Of a DNA stretch of 64,000 bases, positions 52,601 to 63,753 are shown one piece after another. This DNA comes from Megalopta genalis. Lineage: Eukaryota > Arthropoda > Insecta > Hymenoptera > Halictidae. Position numbers and translations under genes: made by a program. How positions within the stretch are numbered: position 1 is the first letter of the stretch; each line of letters begins with the position of its first letter. The stretch spans positions 61,397-125,396 of the forward strand of contig NW_027476875.1 in assembly GCF_051020955.1 (NCBI RefSeq). Direction: 5' to 3'. Below the pieces are notes generated by a model. The model had not been told where the DNA came from, ran no database searches, and saw only the letters and a list, made by a program, of their open reading frames with translations.

Positions 52601-54056
52601 TGTTTGTCGCGTGGATTTGAAGCTAACTCGTTTGTTTCGCATGCAGTTGTAGCTAAATAATGAATAACGCAAGTATTTGTAGCTAAATCATTTGTTTCGC
52701 ATGGATTTGAAGCTAAGCCTTGTACTTCGCATTGATTTGAAGCTAAATCATTTGTTTCGCATAGAACTGAAGCTACCTCGTTTGTCCCTCCTGCTTTTGA
52801 AGCTATATCACTTATATCGCAAGTATTTGAAGCTAAATCATATGTGTCTCATGGATTTGAAGCTGAACCTTCTACATCGCATTGATTTGAAGCTAAATCT
52901 TGTAAATCGCATGGATTTGAAGCTAAGCCTTCTACATCGCAATGATTTGAAGCTAAATCATGTGTTTCGCATGGATTTGATGCTAACTCGTTTGTTTCGC
53001 ATGCAGTTGTAGCTAAACCACTTGTTTCGCATGGATTTGAAGCTAAGCCTTCTACTTCGCATTGATTTGAAACTAAATCATTTGTTTCGCATGGATTTGA
53101 AGCTAAACCTTCTACATCGCATTGATTTGAAGCTAACTTGTTCGTTTCTCCTGTATTTGAATCTATATCACTTATATCGCAAGTATTTGAAGCTAAATCA
53201 TGTGTTTCGCTTGGATTTGAAGCTAAACCTTCTACATCGCATTCATTTGAACCAATTCATGTTTTTCGCGTGGATTTGAAGCTAACTCGTTTGTTTCGCA
53301 TGCAGTTGTAGCTAAATAATGAATATCGCAAGTATTTGTAGCTAAATCATTTGTTTCGCATGGATTTGAAGCTAAGCCTTGTACTTCGCATTGATTTGAA
53401 GCTAAATCATTTGTTTCGCATAGAACTGAAGCTACCTTGTTTGTCCCTCCTGCTTTTGAAGCTATATCACTTATATCGCAAGTATTTGAAGCTAAATCAT
53501 ATGTGTCGCATGGATTTGAAGCTGAACCTTCTACATCGCATTGATTTGAAGCTAAATCTTGTAAATCGCATGGATTTGAAGCTAAACCTTCTACATCGCA
53601 ATGATTTGAAGCTAAATCATGTGTTTCGCATGGATTTGAAGCTAACTCGTTTGTTTCGCATGCAGTTGTAGCTAAACCACTTGTTTCGCATGGATTTGAA
53701 GCTAAGCCTTCTACTTCCCATTGATTTGAAGCTAAATCATTTGTTTCGCATGGATTTGAAGCTAAACCTTCTACATCAAATTGATTTGAAGCTAAATCAT
53801 GTGTTTCGCGTGGATTTGAAGGTAACTCGTTTGTGTCGCATGCAGTTGAAGCTATATCACCTTTATCCCAAGTGCTTGAAGCTCAATCATTTGTATCGCA
53901 TGGATTTGATGCTAAACCTTCTACATCGCATTGATTTGAAGCTAAATCATGTGTTTCCCATGTATTTGAAGCTAACTCGTTTGTTTCGCATGCAGTTGTA
54001 GCTAAATTATGTATATCACCAGCATTTTTAGCTTATCCATTTGTTTCGCATGGATT
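49621..54056. repeat. 4.4-kb tandem segmental duplication, copy 1
   Basis: This block is repeated immediately to the right (54057-58431). Offsets run 4,436 bp at the left, 4,435 near 51285, 4,375 after a 60-bp (two-monomer) difference near 51600, and 4,376 from about 52230 on. Copy 1 has 1-nt changes absent from copy 2: GTGTTTTCGCTTGG near 50868, GATTTGAGCTAAGC near 51088, TATATACACAAG near 51254 and ATTAATAGAAGC near 52225. Inside it, 52692-53350 and 53351-54010 are a 659-bp tandem pair. Confidence 0.93.
52680..54010. repeat. 659-bp tandem duplication nested in the 4.4-kb block
   Basis: Segments at 52692 and 53351 share GCCTTGTACTTCGC, CATAGAACTGAAGCTACC, TTTGTCCCTCCTGC, CTTGTAAATCGC and TCGCAATGATTTG units at an offset of 659 bp. 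The same pair recurs at 57068 and 57727 in the second 4.4-kb copy, and related units recur at 58746 and 59195. The nested duplication therefore predates the 4.4-kb event. Confidence 0.88.
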
Positions 54057-57000
54057 TGAAGCTAAACCTTCTACATCCCATGGATATGAAGCTAAATCAT
54101 GTGTTTGGCATGGATTTGAAGCTAAACCTTCTACATCGCATTGATTTGCTGCTGAATCATGTGTTTCGCATGGATTTGAACCTAACTCGTTTGTGTCGCA
54201 TGCAGTTGAAGCTAAATCATGTATATCACAAGTATTTGAATCTAAACCATTTCTTTCGCACTGATTTGATGCTAAATCATGTCTTTAGCATGGATTTGAA
54301 CCTAACTCGTTTGTGTCGCATGCAGTTGAATCTAAATCATGTATATCACAAGTATTTGAATCTAAACCATTTGTTTCGCATGGATTTGAAGCTAAGCCTT
54401 CTACTTCGCATTGATTAGAAGTTAAATCATTTGGTTCGCATGGATTTGAAGCTAAACCTCCTACATCGCATTGATTTGCAGCTAAATCATGTGTTTCGCA
54501 TGAATTTGAAGCTAACTCGTTTGTTTCGCATGCAGTTGAAGCTAAATCATGTCTTTCACAAGTATTTGAAGATGAACCATTTGAATCGCATTGATTTGAA
54601 CATGAGTCTACTACTTCGCACTGATTTGCAGCTAAATAATGTGTTTCGCATGGATTTGAAGCTAACTCGTTCGTTGCGCATGCAGTTAAATCTAAATAAC
54701 GTATATCACAAGTATTTGTAGCTAAACCACTTGTTTCGCATGGATTTGAAGGCAAGCCTTCTACTTCGCATTGATTTGAAACTAAATCATTTGTTTCGCA
54801 TGGATATGAAGCTAAACCTTCTACATCAAATTGATTTGAAGCTAAGTCATGTGTTTCGCGTGGATTTGAAGGTAACTCGTTTGTTTCGTATGCAGTTGAA
54901 GCTATATCACCTTTATCCCAAGTGCTTGAAGCTCAATCATTTGTATCGCATGGATTTGATGCTAAACCTTCTACATCGCATTGATTTGAAGCTAAATCAT
55001 GTGTTTCGCATGGATTTGAAGCTAACTCGTTCGTTGTGCATACAGATAAATCTAAATAACGTATATCACAAGTATTTGAAGCTAAACCATTTGTTTCGCA
55101 TGGATTTGAAGCTAAGCCTTCTACTTCGCATTAATTGGAAGCTAAATCACGTGTTTTGCATGGATTTGATGCTGAACCTTCTACATCGCATTCATTTGCA
55201 AATGAATCATGTGTTTCGCATGGATTTGAAGCTAACTCGTTCGTTTCGCCTGTATTTGAATCTATATCACTTATATCGCAAGTATTTGAAGCTAAATCAT
55301 GTGTTTCGCTTGGATTTGAAGCTAAACCTTCTCCATCGCATTCATTTGAACCAATTCATGTGTTTCGCGTGGATTAGAAGCTAAACCTTCTACATCGCAT
55401 TGATTTGAAGCTAAATCGTGTATTTCGCATGGATTTGAAGGTAACTCGTTTGTTTCGCATGCAGTTGTAGCTAAATAATGTATATCACAAGTATTTGTAG
55501 CTAAACCATTTGTTTCGCATGGATTTGAAGCTAAGCCTTCTACTTCGCATTGATTTGAAGCTAAATCATTTGTTTCGCTTGGATTTGAAGCTAAACCTTC
55601 TACATCGCATTGATTTGAAGCTAAATCATGTGTTTCGCGTGGATTTGAAGGTAACTCGTTTGTTTCGCATGCAGTTGTAGCTAAATATTGTATATCACAA
55701 GTATTTGTAGCTAAACCGTTTGTTTCGCATGGATTTGATTCTAAGCCTTCTACTTCGCATTGATTTGAAGCTAAATCATTTGTTTCGCATAGAATTGAAG
55801 CTACCTCGTTTGTTCCTCCAGCTTTTGAAGCTATATCACTTATATCGCAAGTATTTGAAGCTAAATCATATGTGTCGCATGGATTTGAAGCTGAACCTAC
55901 TACATCGCCTTGATTTTAAGCTAAATCTTGTGTATCGCATGGATTTGAAGCTAAACATTCTACGTCCCATGGATATGAAGCTAAATCATGTTTTTGGCAT
56001 GGATTTGAAGCTGAACCTCCTACATCGCATTGATTTGCAGCTAAATCATGTGTTTCGCATGGATTTGAAGCTAACTCGTTCGTTGCGCATGCAGTTAAAT
56101 CTAAATAACGTATATCACAAGTAAATGAAGCTGAACCATTTGTTTCGCATAGATTTGAAGCTAAGCCTTCTACTTCGCATTAATAGGAATCTAAATCACG
56201 TGTTTTGCATGGATTTGAAGCTAAACCTTCTACATCGCATTGATTTGAAGCTAAATCATGTTTTTTCTATGGATTTGAAGCTAACTCGTTTGTTTCGCAT
56301 GCAGTTGTAGCTAAATAATGTATATCACAAGTATTTCTAGCTAAACCATATTTTCGCATGGATTTGAAGCTAAGCCTTCTACTTCGCATTGATTTGAAGC
56401 TAAATCATTTGTTTCGCATGGATTTGAAGCTAAACCTCCTACATCGCATTGATTTGCAGCTAAATCATGTGTTTCGCATGGATTTGAAGCTAACTCGTTC
56501 GTTGCGCATGCAGTTAAATCTAAATAACGTATATCACAAGTAAATGAAGCTAAACCATTTGTTTCGCATAGATTTGAAGCTAAGCCTTCTACTTCGCATT
56601 AATAGGAAGCTAAATCACGTGTTTTGCATGGATTTGAAGCTAATCCTTCTACATCGCATTGATTTGAAGCTAAATCATGTTTTTTCTATGGATTTGAAGC
56701 TAACTCGTTTGTTTCGCATGCAGTTGAAGCTAAATCATGTCTTTCACAAGTATTTGAAGATGAACCTTTTGAATCGCATTGATTTGAACATGAGTCTACT
56801 ACATCGCACTGATTTGCAGCTAAATAATGTGTTTCGCGTGGAATTGAAGTTACCTCGTTTGTTCCTCCTGCTTTTGAAGCTATATCACTTATATCGATAG
56901 TATTTGAAGCTAAATCATGTGTTTCGCTTGGATTTGAAGCTAAACCTTCTACATCGCATTCATTTGAACCAATTCATGTTTGTCGCGTGGATTTGAAGCT

Positions 57001-58431
57001 AACTCGTTTGTTTCGCATGCAGTTGTAGCTAAATAATGAATAACGCAAGTATTTGTAGCTAAATCATTTGTTTCGCATGGATTTGAAGCTAAGCCTTGTA
57101 CTTCGCATTGATTTGAAGCTAAATCATTTGTTTCGCATAGAACTGAAGCTACCTCGTTTGTCCCTCCTGCTTTTGAAGCTATATCACTTATATCGCAAGT
57201 ATTTGAAGCTAAATCATATGTGTCTCATCGATTTGAAGCTGAACCTTCTACATCGCATTGATTTGAAGCTAAATCTTGTAAATCGCATGGATTTGAAGCT
57301 AAGCCTTCTACATCGCAATGATTTGAAGCTAAATCATGTGTTTCGCATGGATTTGATGCTAACTCGTTTGTTTCGCATGCAGTTGTAGCTAAACCACTTG
57401 TTTCGCATGGATTTGAAGCTAAGCCTTCTACTTCGCATTGATTTGAAACTAAATCATTTGTTTCGCATGGATTTGAAGCTAAACCTTCTACATCGCATTG
57501 ATTTGAAGCTAACTCGTTCGTTTCTCCTGTATTTGAATCTATATCACTTATATCGCAAGTATTTGAAGCTAAATCATGTGTTTCGCTTGGATTTGAAGCT
57601 AAACCTTCTACATCGCATTCATTTGAACCAATTCATGTTTTTCGCGTGGATTTGAAGCTAACTCGTTTGTTTCGCATGCAGTTGTAGCTAAATAATGAAT
57701 ATCGCAAGTATTTGTAGCTAAATCATTTGTTTCGCATGGATTTGAAGCTAAGCCTTGTACTTCGCATTGATTTGAAGCTAAATCATTTGTTTCGCATAGA
57801 ACTGAAGCTACCTTGTTTGTCCCTCCTGCTTTTGAAGCTATATCACTTATATCGCAAGTATTTGAAGCTAAATCATATGTGTCGCATGGATTTGAAGCTG
57901 AACCTTCTACATCGCATTGATTTGAAGCTAAATCTTGTAAATCGCATGGATTTGAAGCTAAACCTTCTACATCGCAATGATTTGAAGCTAAATCATGTGT
58001 TTCGCATGGATTTGAAGCTAACTCGTTTGTTGAGCATGCAGTTGTAGCTAAACCACTTGTTTCGCATGGATTTGAAGCTAAGCCTTCTACTTCCCATTGA
58101 TTTCAAGCTAAATCATTTGTTTCGCATGGATTTGAAGCTAAACCTTCTACATCAAATTGATTTGAAGTTAAATCATGTGTTTCGCGTGGATTTGAAGGTA
58201 ACTCGTTTGTGTCGCATGCAGTTGAAGCTATATCACCTTTATCCCAAGTGCTTGAAGCTCAATCATTTGTATCGCATGGATTTGATGCTAAACCTTCTAC
58301 ATCGCATTGATTTGAAGCTAAATCATGTGTTTCCCATGTATATGAAGCTAACTCGTTTGTTTCGCATGCAGTTGTAGCTAAATTATGTATATCACCAGCA
58401 TTTTTAGCTTATCCATTTGTTTCGCATGGAT
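54057..58431. repeat. 4.4-kb tandem segmental duplication, copy 2
   Basis: This copy aligns along its whole length to 49621-54056. Its right end, CACCAGCATTTTTAGCTTATCC near 58393, matches copy 1 near 54019. After this the two continue differently: copy 1 into CTAAACCTTCTACATCCC and copy 2 into CTAAGCCTTCTACTTCGC. Differences are rare substitutions plus the 60-bp and 1-nt indels noted for copy 1. Confidence 0.93.
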
Positions 58432-59340
58432 TTGAAGCTAAGCCTTCTACTTCGCATTGATTTGAAGCTAAATCATTTGTTTCGCATGGATTTGAAGCTA
58501 AACCTTCTACATCGCGTTGATTTGAAGCTAACTCGTTCGTTTCTCCTGTATTTGAATCTATATCACTTATATCGCAAGTATTTGAAGCTAAATCATGTGT
58601 TTCGCTTGGATTTGAAGCTAAACCTACTACATCGCATTCATTTGAAGCAATTCATGTTTTTCGCGTGGATTTGAAGCCAACTCGTTTGTTTCGCATGCAG
58701 TTGTAGCTAAATAATGAATATCGTAAGTATTTGTAGCTAAATCATTTGTTTCGCATGGATTTGAAGCTAAGCCTTGTACTTCGCATTGATTTGAAGCTAA
58801 ATCATTTGTTTCGCATAGAACTGAAGCTACCTCGTTTGTCCCTCCTGCTTATGAAGCTATATCACTTATACCGCAAGTATTTGAAGCTAAATCATATGTG
58901 CCGCATGGATTTGAAGCTGAACCTTCTACATCGCATTGATTTGCAAATGAATCATGTGTTTCGCATGGATTTGAAGCTAACTCGTTCGTTTCGCCTGTAT
59001 TTGAATCTATATCACTTATATCGCAAGTATTTGAAGCTAAATCATGTGTTTCGCTTGGATTTGAAGCTAAACCTTCTCCATCGCATTCATTTGAACCAAT
59101 TCATGTGTTTCGCGTGGATTTGAAGCTAACTCGTTTGTTTCGCATGCAGTTGTAGCTAAATAATGTATATCACAAGTATTTGTAGCTAAATCATTTGTTT
59201 CGCATGGATTTAAAGCTAAGCCTTGACTTTCGCATTGATTTGAAGCTAAATCATTTGTTTCGCATAGAACTGAAGCTACCTCGTTTGTCCCTCCTGCTTT
59301 TGAAGCTATATCACTTATATCGAAAGTATTTGAAGCTAAA
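58432..59340. repeat. Partial repeats of the 659-bp type units
   Basis: Units at 58417-58674 match 53022-53279 and 57398-57655, while those at 58746 and 59195 again begin the GCCTTGTACTTCGC (GCCTTGACTTTCGC in the second) and CATAGAACTG series, 449 bp apart. The region is a shorter, more diverged continuation of the tandem duplications to its left. No gene is recognisable. Confidence 0.8.
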
Positions 59341-61207
59341 TCATATGTGTCGCATGGATTTGAAGCTGAACCTTCTACATCGCATTGATTTGAAGCTAAA
59401 TCTTGAGAATCGCATGGATTTGAAGCTAGCTCATGTTATTCGCTTGGACTCGAAGATAACTCGCTTGATTAGCCTGCATTTGAAGCTCTACCATTTATAC
59501 TGCAAGTATTTGAATCTAAATCATTCGTTTCGCATGGATTTGAAGCTAATCCTTCTAATTCGCATTCTTTTGCATCTAAATCATGTGTTTCGCATGGATA
59601 TGAAGCTAACTCGTTTGTTTCGCATGGATTTGAAGCTAAACCTTCTACATCGTATTGATTTGAAGCTAAATCATGTGTTTCGCATGGATTTGAAGCTAAC
59701 TTGTTTGTTTCCCCTGCATTTGAAGCTATATCACTTATATCGCAAGTATCTGAATCTAAATCAATTGTTTCTCATGTATTTGAAGCAAAGCCTCCTACTT
59801 CTCATTGATTTGAAGATAAATCATGTGTTTCTCATGGATTTGAAGCTATCTCGTTCGTTCCTCTTGCATTTGAAGCTATACCATTTATATCGCAAGTATT
59901 TGAAGCTAAATCATATGTGTCGCATGGATTTGAAGCTGAACCTTCTACATCGCATTGATTTGAAGCTAAATCTTGAGAATCGCATGGATTTGAAGCTAAC
60001 TCATGTTATTCGCTTGGACTCGAAGATAACTCGCTTGATTAGCCTGCATTTGAAGCTCTACCATTTATACTGCAAGTATTTGAATCTAAATCATTCGTTT
60101 CGCATGGATTTGAAGCTAATCCTTCTAATTCGCATTCTTTTGCATCTAAATCATGTGTTTCGCATGGATATGAAGCTAACTCGTTTGTTTCGCATGGATT
60201 TGAAGCTAAACCTTCTACATCGTATTGATTTGAAGCTAAATCATGTGTTTCGCATGGATTTGAAGCTAACTTGTTTGTTTCCCCTGCATTTGAAGCTATA
60301 TCACTTATATCGCAAGTATCTGAATCTAAATCAATTGTTTCTCATGTATTTGAAGCAAAGCCTCCTACTTCTCATTGATTTGAAGATAAATCATGTGTTT
60401 CTCATGGATTTGAAGCTATCTCGTTCGTTCCTCTTGCATTTGAAGCTATACCATTTATATCGCAAGTATTTGAAGCTAAATCATATGTGTCGCATGGATT
60501 TGAAGCTGAACCTTCTACATCGCATTGATTTGAAGCTAAATCTTGAGAATCGCATGGATTTGAAGCTAACTCATGTTATTCGCTTGGACTCGAAGATAAC
60601 TCGCTTGATTAGCCTGCATTTGAAGCTCTACCATTTATACTGCAAGTATTTGAATCTAAATCATTCGTTTCGCATGGATTTGAAGCTAATCCTTCTAATT
60701 CGCATTCTTTTGCATCTAAATCATGTGTTTCGCATGGATATGAAGCTATCTCGTTTGTTTCGCATGGATTTGAAGCTAAAACTTCTACATCGTATTGATT
60801 TGAAGCTAAATCATGTGTTTCGCATGGATTTGAAGCTAACTTGTTTGTTTCCCCTGCATTTGAAGCTATATCACTTATATCGCAAGTATCTGAATCTAAA
60901 TCAATTGTTTCTCATGTATTTGAAGCAAAGCCTCCTACTTCTCATTGATTTGAAGATAAATCATGTGTTTCTCATGGATTTGAAGCTATCTCGTTCGTTC
61001 CTCTTGCATTTGAAGCTATACCATTTATATCACAAGTATTTGAAGCTAAACCATTTGTATCGCATGGATTTGAAGCTCTGCCTTCTACTTCGCATTGATT
61101 TGACGCTGAATATTGTGTTTCGAATGGATTTGAAGCTAACTCGTTTGTTTCGCATGCAGTTGAAACTAAATCATGTATATCACAAGTATTTGCAGCTAAA
61201 CAATTGA
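59195..61207 (+). other. Longest open frame (670 codons), judged spurious
   Basis: This plus-strand frame reads decapeptides of the MDLKLNHVFR and IDLKLNLLHR type. It is extremely rich in Leu, Lys, Arg and His and nearly free of small and acidic residues apart from one Asp per repeat. It is long because the underlying 570-bp triplication is an exact multiple of 30 and lacks the TTGTAGCTA monomer class, which puts TAG in this frame everywhere else. No start signal, domain or targeting sequence is visible, and the frame runs from repeat into repeat at both ends. I interpret it as an antisense-type shadow of the repeat, not a gene. Confidence 0.8.
59341..61050. repeat. 570-bp (19-monomer) higher-order repeat, three exact-length copies
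   Basis: Copies run 59341-59910, 59911-60480 and 60481-61050 with no length difference. Distinct units include CTCATGTTATTCGCTTGG, CTTGATTAGCCTGC, CCATTTATACTGC, CCTTCTAATTCGCATTC and CGTTCGTTCCTCTTGC. Only a handful of substitutions separate copies, for example near 59430, 60747 and 60781. CATGTTATTC places an in-phase TTA in the minus Cys frame, a TAA stop, in every copy. Confidence 0.95.
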
Positions 61208-62600
61208 TTGGCATGGATTTGAAGCTAAGCCTTGTACTTCGCATTGATTGGATCCTAAATCATGTGTTTTGCATGGATTTGAAACTTAGCCTTCTACATC
61301 ACATTGATTTGAAGCTAAATCATGTGTTTCGCGTGGATTTGAAGGTAACTCGTTTGTTTCGCATGCAGTTGAAGCTAAATCATGTCTTTCACAAGTATGT
61401 GAAGATGAACAATTTGATTCGCATGGCTTTGAACCTGAGCCTTCTACTTCGCACTGATTTGCACCTAACAAATGTGTTTCGCATGGATTTGAAGCTAAAA
61501 CTTCTATATCCCATGGATTTGAAGCTAAATCATGTGTTTGGCATGGATTTGAAGTTAAACCTGCTACTTCGCATTGATTTGAAGCTAAATTATGTGTTTC
61601 GCTTGGATTCGGAGCTAACTCGTTTGCTTCGAATGCAGTTGAAGCTAAATCATGTATATCACAAGTAATTGAAGCTAAACCATTTGTATCGCATGGATTT
61701 GAAGCTCTGCCTTCTACTTCGCATTGATTTGACGCTAAATATTGTGTTTCGAATAGATTTGAAGCTAACTCGTTTGTTTCGCATGCAGTTGAAACTAAAT
61801 CATGTATATCACAAGTATTTGCAGCTAAACAATTGGTTCGCATGGATTTGAAGCTAAGCCTTCCACTTGGCATTGAATTGAAGCTAAATCGTGTGTTTTG
61901 CATGGATTTGAAGCTAACTCGTTTGTTTCTCCTGTATTTGAAGCTATAACATTTATATCGCAAGTATTTGTAGCTAAAGCATTCGTTTCGCATGGATTTG
62001 AAGCTAAGCCTTCTACTTCGCATTGATTGGATCCTAAATCACGTGTTTTGCATGGATGTGTATCTAAGCCTTCTACATCGCATTGATTTGCAGCTGAATC
62101 ATGTGTTTCGCGTGGATTTGAAGGTAACTCGTTTGTTTCGCATGCAGTTGAAGCTAAATCATGTCTTTCACAAGTATTTGAAGATGAACCATTTGATTCG
62201 CATGGCTTTGAACCTGAGCCTTCTACTTCGCACTGATTTGCACCTAACAAATGTGTTTCGCATGGATTTGAAGCTAAAACTTCTACATCCCATGGATTTG
62301 AAGCTAAATCATGTGTTTGGCATAGATTTGAAGCTAAACCTTCTACTTCGCATTGATTTGCAGCTGAATCATGTGTTTCGCATGGATTTGAAGCTAACTC
62401 GTTCGATTCGCCTGCATTTGAAACTATATCACTTATATCGCAAGTATTTGAAGCTAAATCATTTGATTCGCATGGATTTGAAGCTAAACCTTCTACATCG
62501 CATTGTTTTGAAGCTAAATCATGTGTTCCGCATGGATTTGAAGCTAATTCGTTTGTTTCGCATGCAGTTGTAGCTAAATAATGTATATCACAAGTATTTG
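61051..62600. repeat. Mosaic with a 780-bp spaced duplication
   Basis: Units at about 61320-61555 (CGCGTGG with GAAGGTAACTCG, CATGTCTTTCACAAG, GAACCTGAGCCTTC, CACCTAACAAATGTG, CTAAAACTTC) recur at about 62100-62335, 780 bp away. Small differences include GAACAATTTGATTCG against GAACCATTTGATTCG. The AACAATTGATTGGC and AACAATTGGTTCGC units near 61200 and 61829 are the frameshifting type found in the 1.53-kb repeat. Confidence 0.8.
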
Positions 62601-63192
62601 TAGCTAAACCACTAGTTTCGCATGGATTTGAAGCTAAACCTTCTACATCGCATTGATTTGAAGCTAAATCATGTGTTTCGCATGGATTTGAAGCTAATCC
62701 TTCTACTTCGCATTGATTTGAAGCTAAATCATTTGTTTCGCATGGAATTGAAGCTACCTCCTTTGTTCCTCCTGCTTTTGAAGCTATATCACTTATATCG
62801 CAAGTATTTGAAGCTAAATCATAAGTGTCGCATGGATTTGAAGCTGAACCTTCTACATCGCATTGATTTGAAGCTAAATCTTGTAAATCGCATGGATTTG
62901 AAACCAAACCTTCTATATCGCATTGATTTGAAGCTAAATCATGTGCTCCGCATGGATTTGAAGCTAACTCGTTTGTTCCTCCTGCTTTTGAAGCTATATC
63001 ACTTATATCGCAAGTATTTGAAGCTAAATCATGTGTTTCGCTTGGATTTGAAGCTAAACCTTCTACATCGCATTGATTTGAAGCTAAATTATGTGTTTCG
63101 CTTGGATTTGAATGTAACTCGTTTGTTTCGCATGCAGTTGAAACTAAATCATGTATATCACAAGTATTTGCAGCTAAACAATTGATTCGCAT
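61825..63192 (-). pseudogene. Longest open stretch of the minus-strand Cys-decapeptide frame (455 codons)
   Basis: Read on the minus strand from 63192, this gives about 45 decapeptides in unbroken register. Most fit N-x-C-[DE]-x-x-x-L-A-S with x before Cys being P, Q, T or A. Cys is replaced in several repeats (NPSETH, KAGGTN, NAGESN, NPWDVE, NPRETH). A Ser-rich variant, GSGSKPCESNGSSSNTCERH, lies near residues 305-325. The apparent start and stop are both produced by the same 1-nt-short unit (AACAATTGATTCGC at about 63178 and AACAATTGGTTCGC at about 61829), so they are frameshift points rather than gene ends. No signal peptide, membrane segment or known domain is visible. It could be a relic of a secreted or structural Cys-repeat protein or simply an open repeat frame; I favour non-coding today. 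Confidence 0.25.
61836..62082. repeat. Block duplicated at 63754-64000 (1,918 bp apart)
   Basis: The sequence from CATGGATTTGAAGC at 61841 through CCTTCCACTTGGC, TATAACATTTATATCGC, AAAGCATTCGTTTCGC and TTGGATCCTAAATCACGTG recurs from 63759 to the window end at a constant offset of 1,918 bp. The match is nearly perfect (GGATGTGTATC against GGATTTGTATC). The second copy is cut by the window edge, so a further higher-order repeat probably continues to the right. Confidence 0.9.
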
Positions 63193-63753
63193 GGATTAGA
63201 AGCTAAGCCTTCTACTTGGCATTGAATTGAAGCTAAATCGTGTGTTTTGCATGGATTTGAAGCTAACCCTTTTGTTTCTCCTGTATTTGAAGCTGTATCA
63301 TTTATATCGCAAGTATTTGAAGCTAAACCATTTGATTCGCATGGATTTGAAGCTAAGCTTTCTACTTCGCATTGATTGGATCCTAAATCATGTGTTTTGC
63401 ATGGATTTGAAGCTAAGCCTTCTACATCACATTGATTTGAAGCTAAATCATGTGTTTGCCATGGATTTGAAGTTAAACCTGCTACTTCGCATTGATTTGA
63501 AGCTAAATCATGTGTTTCGCATCGATTTGCAGCTAACTCGTTCCTTTCGCGGCATTTGAAACTATATCAATTATATCGCAAGTATTTGAAGCTCAATCAT
63601 TTGTTTCGCATGGATTTGAAGGTAAACCTGCTACTTCGCATTGATTTGAAGCTAAATCATGAGTTTCGCGTGGATTTGAAGGTAACTCGTTCGATTCGCC
63701 TGCATATGGAGCTATATCATTTATATCGCAAGTATTTGAAGCTAAATCATATG
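62600..63753. repeat. Mosaic of 30-bp monomers
   Basis: Units here are of the common classes, with TTTGTTCCTCCTGC units at about 62765 and 62975, an AACAATTGATTCGC 1-nt-short unit near 63178 and a 1-nt-short unit CTTTCGCGGCATTTG near 63550. AGCTCAATCATTTG near 63592 is another minus-frame TGA. No regular higher-order period or gene is visible. Confidence 0.75.

Noticed and set aside
59195..61207. 670-codon plus-strand ORF as a giant Leu/Lys-rich protein gene
   Set aside because: It is the frame left open by an exact 570-bp triplication. Its composition (LKLNHVFR-type repeats) is what an antisense shadow of the repeat gives, it has no start or end outside the repeat, and the same frame is stopped by TTGTAGCTA units elsewhere.
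61825..63192. 455-codon minus-strand ORF as an intact gene
   Set aside because: Its start and stop both come from the same recurrent 1-nt-short unit, and the repeat continues on both sides. It is kept only as a low-confidence relic.
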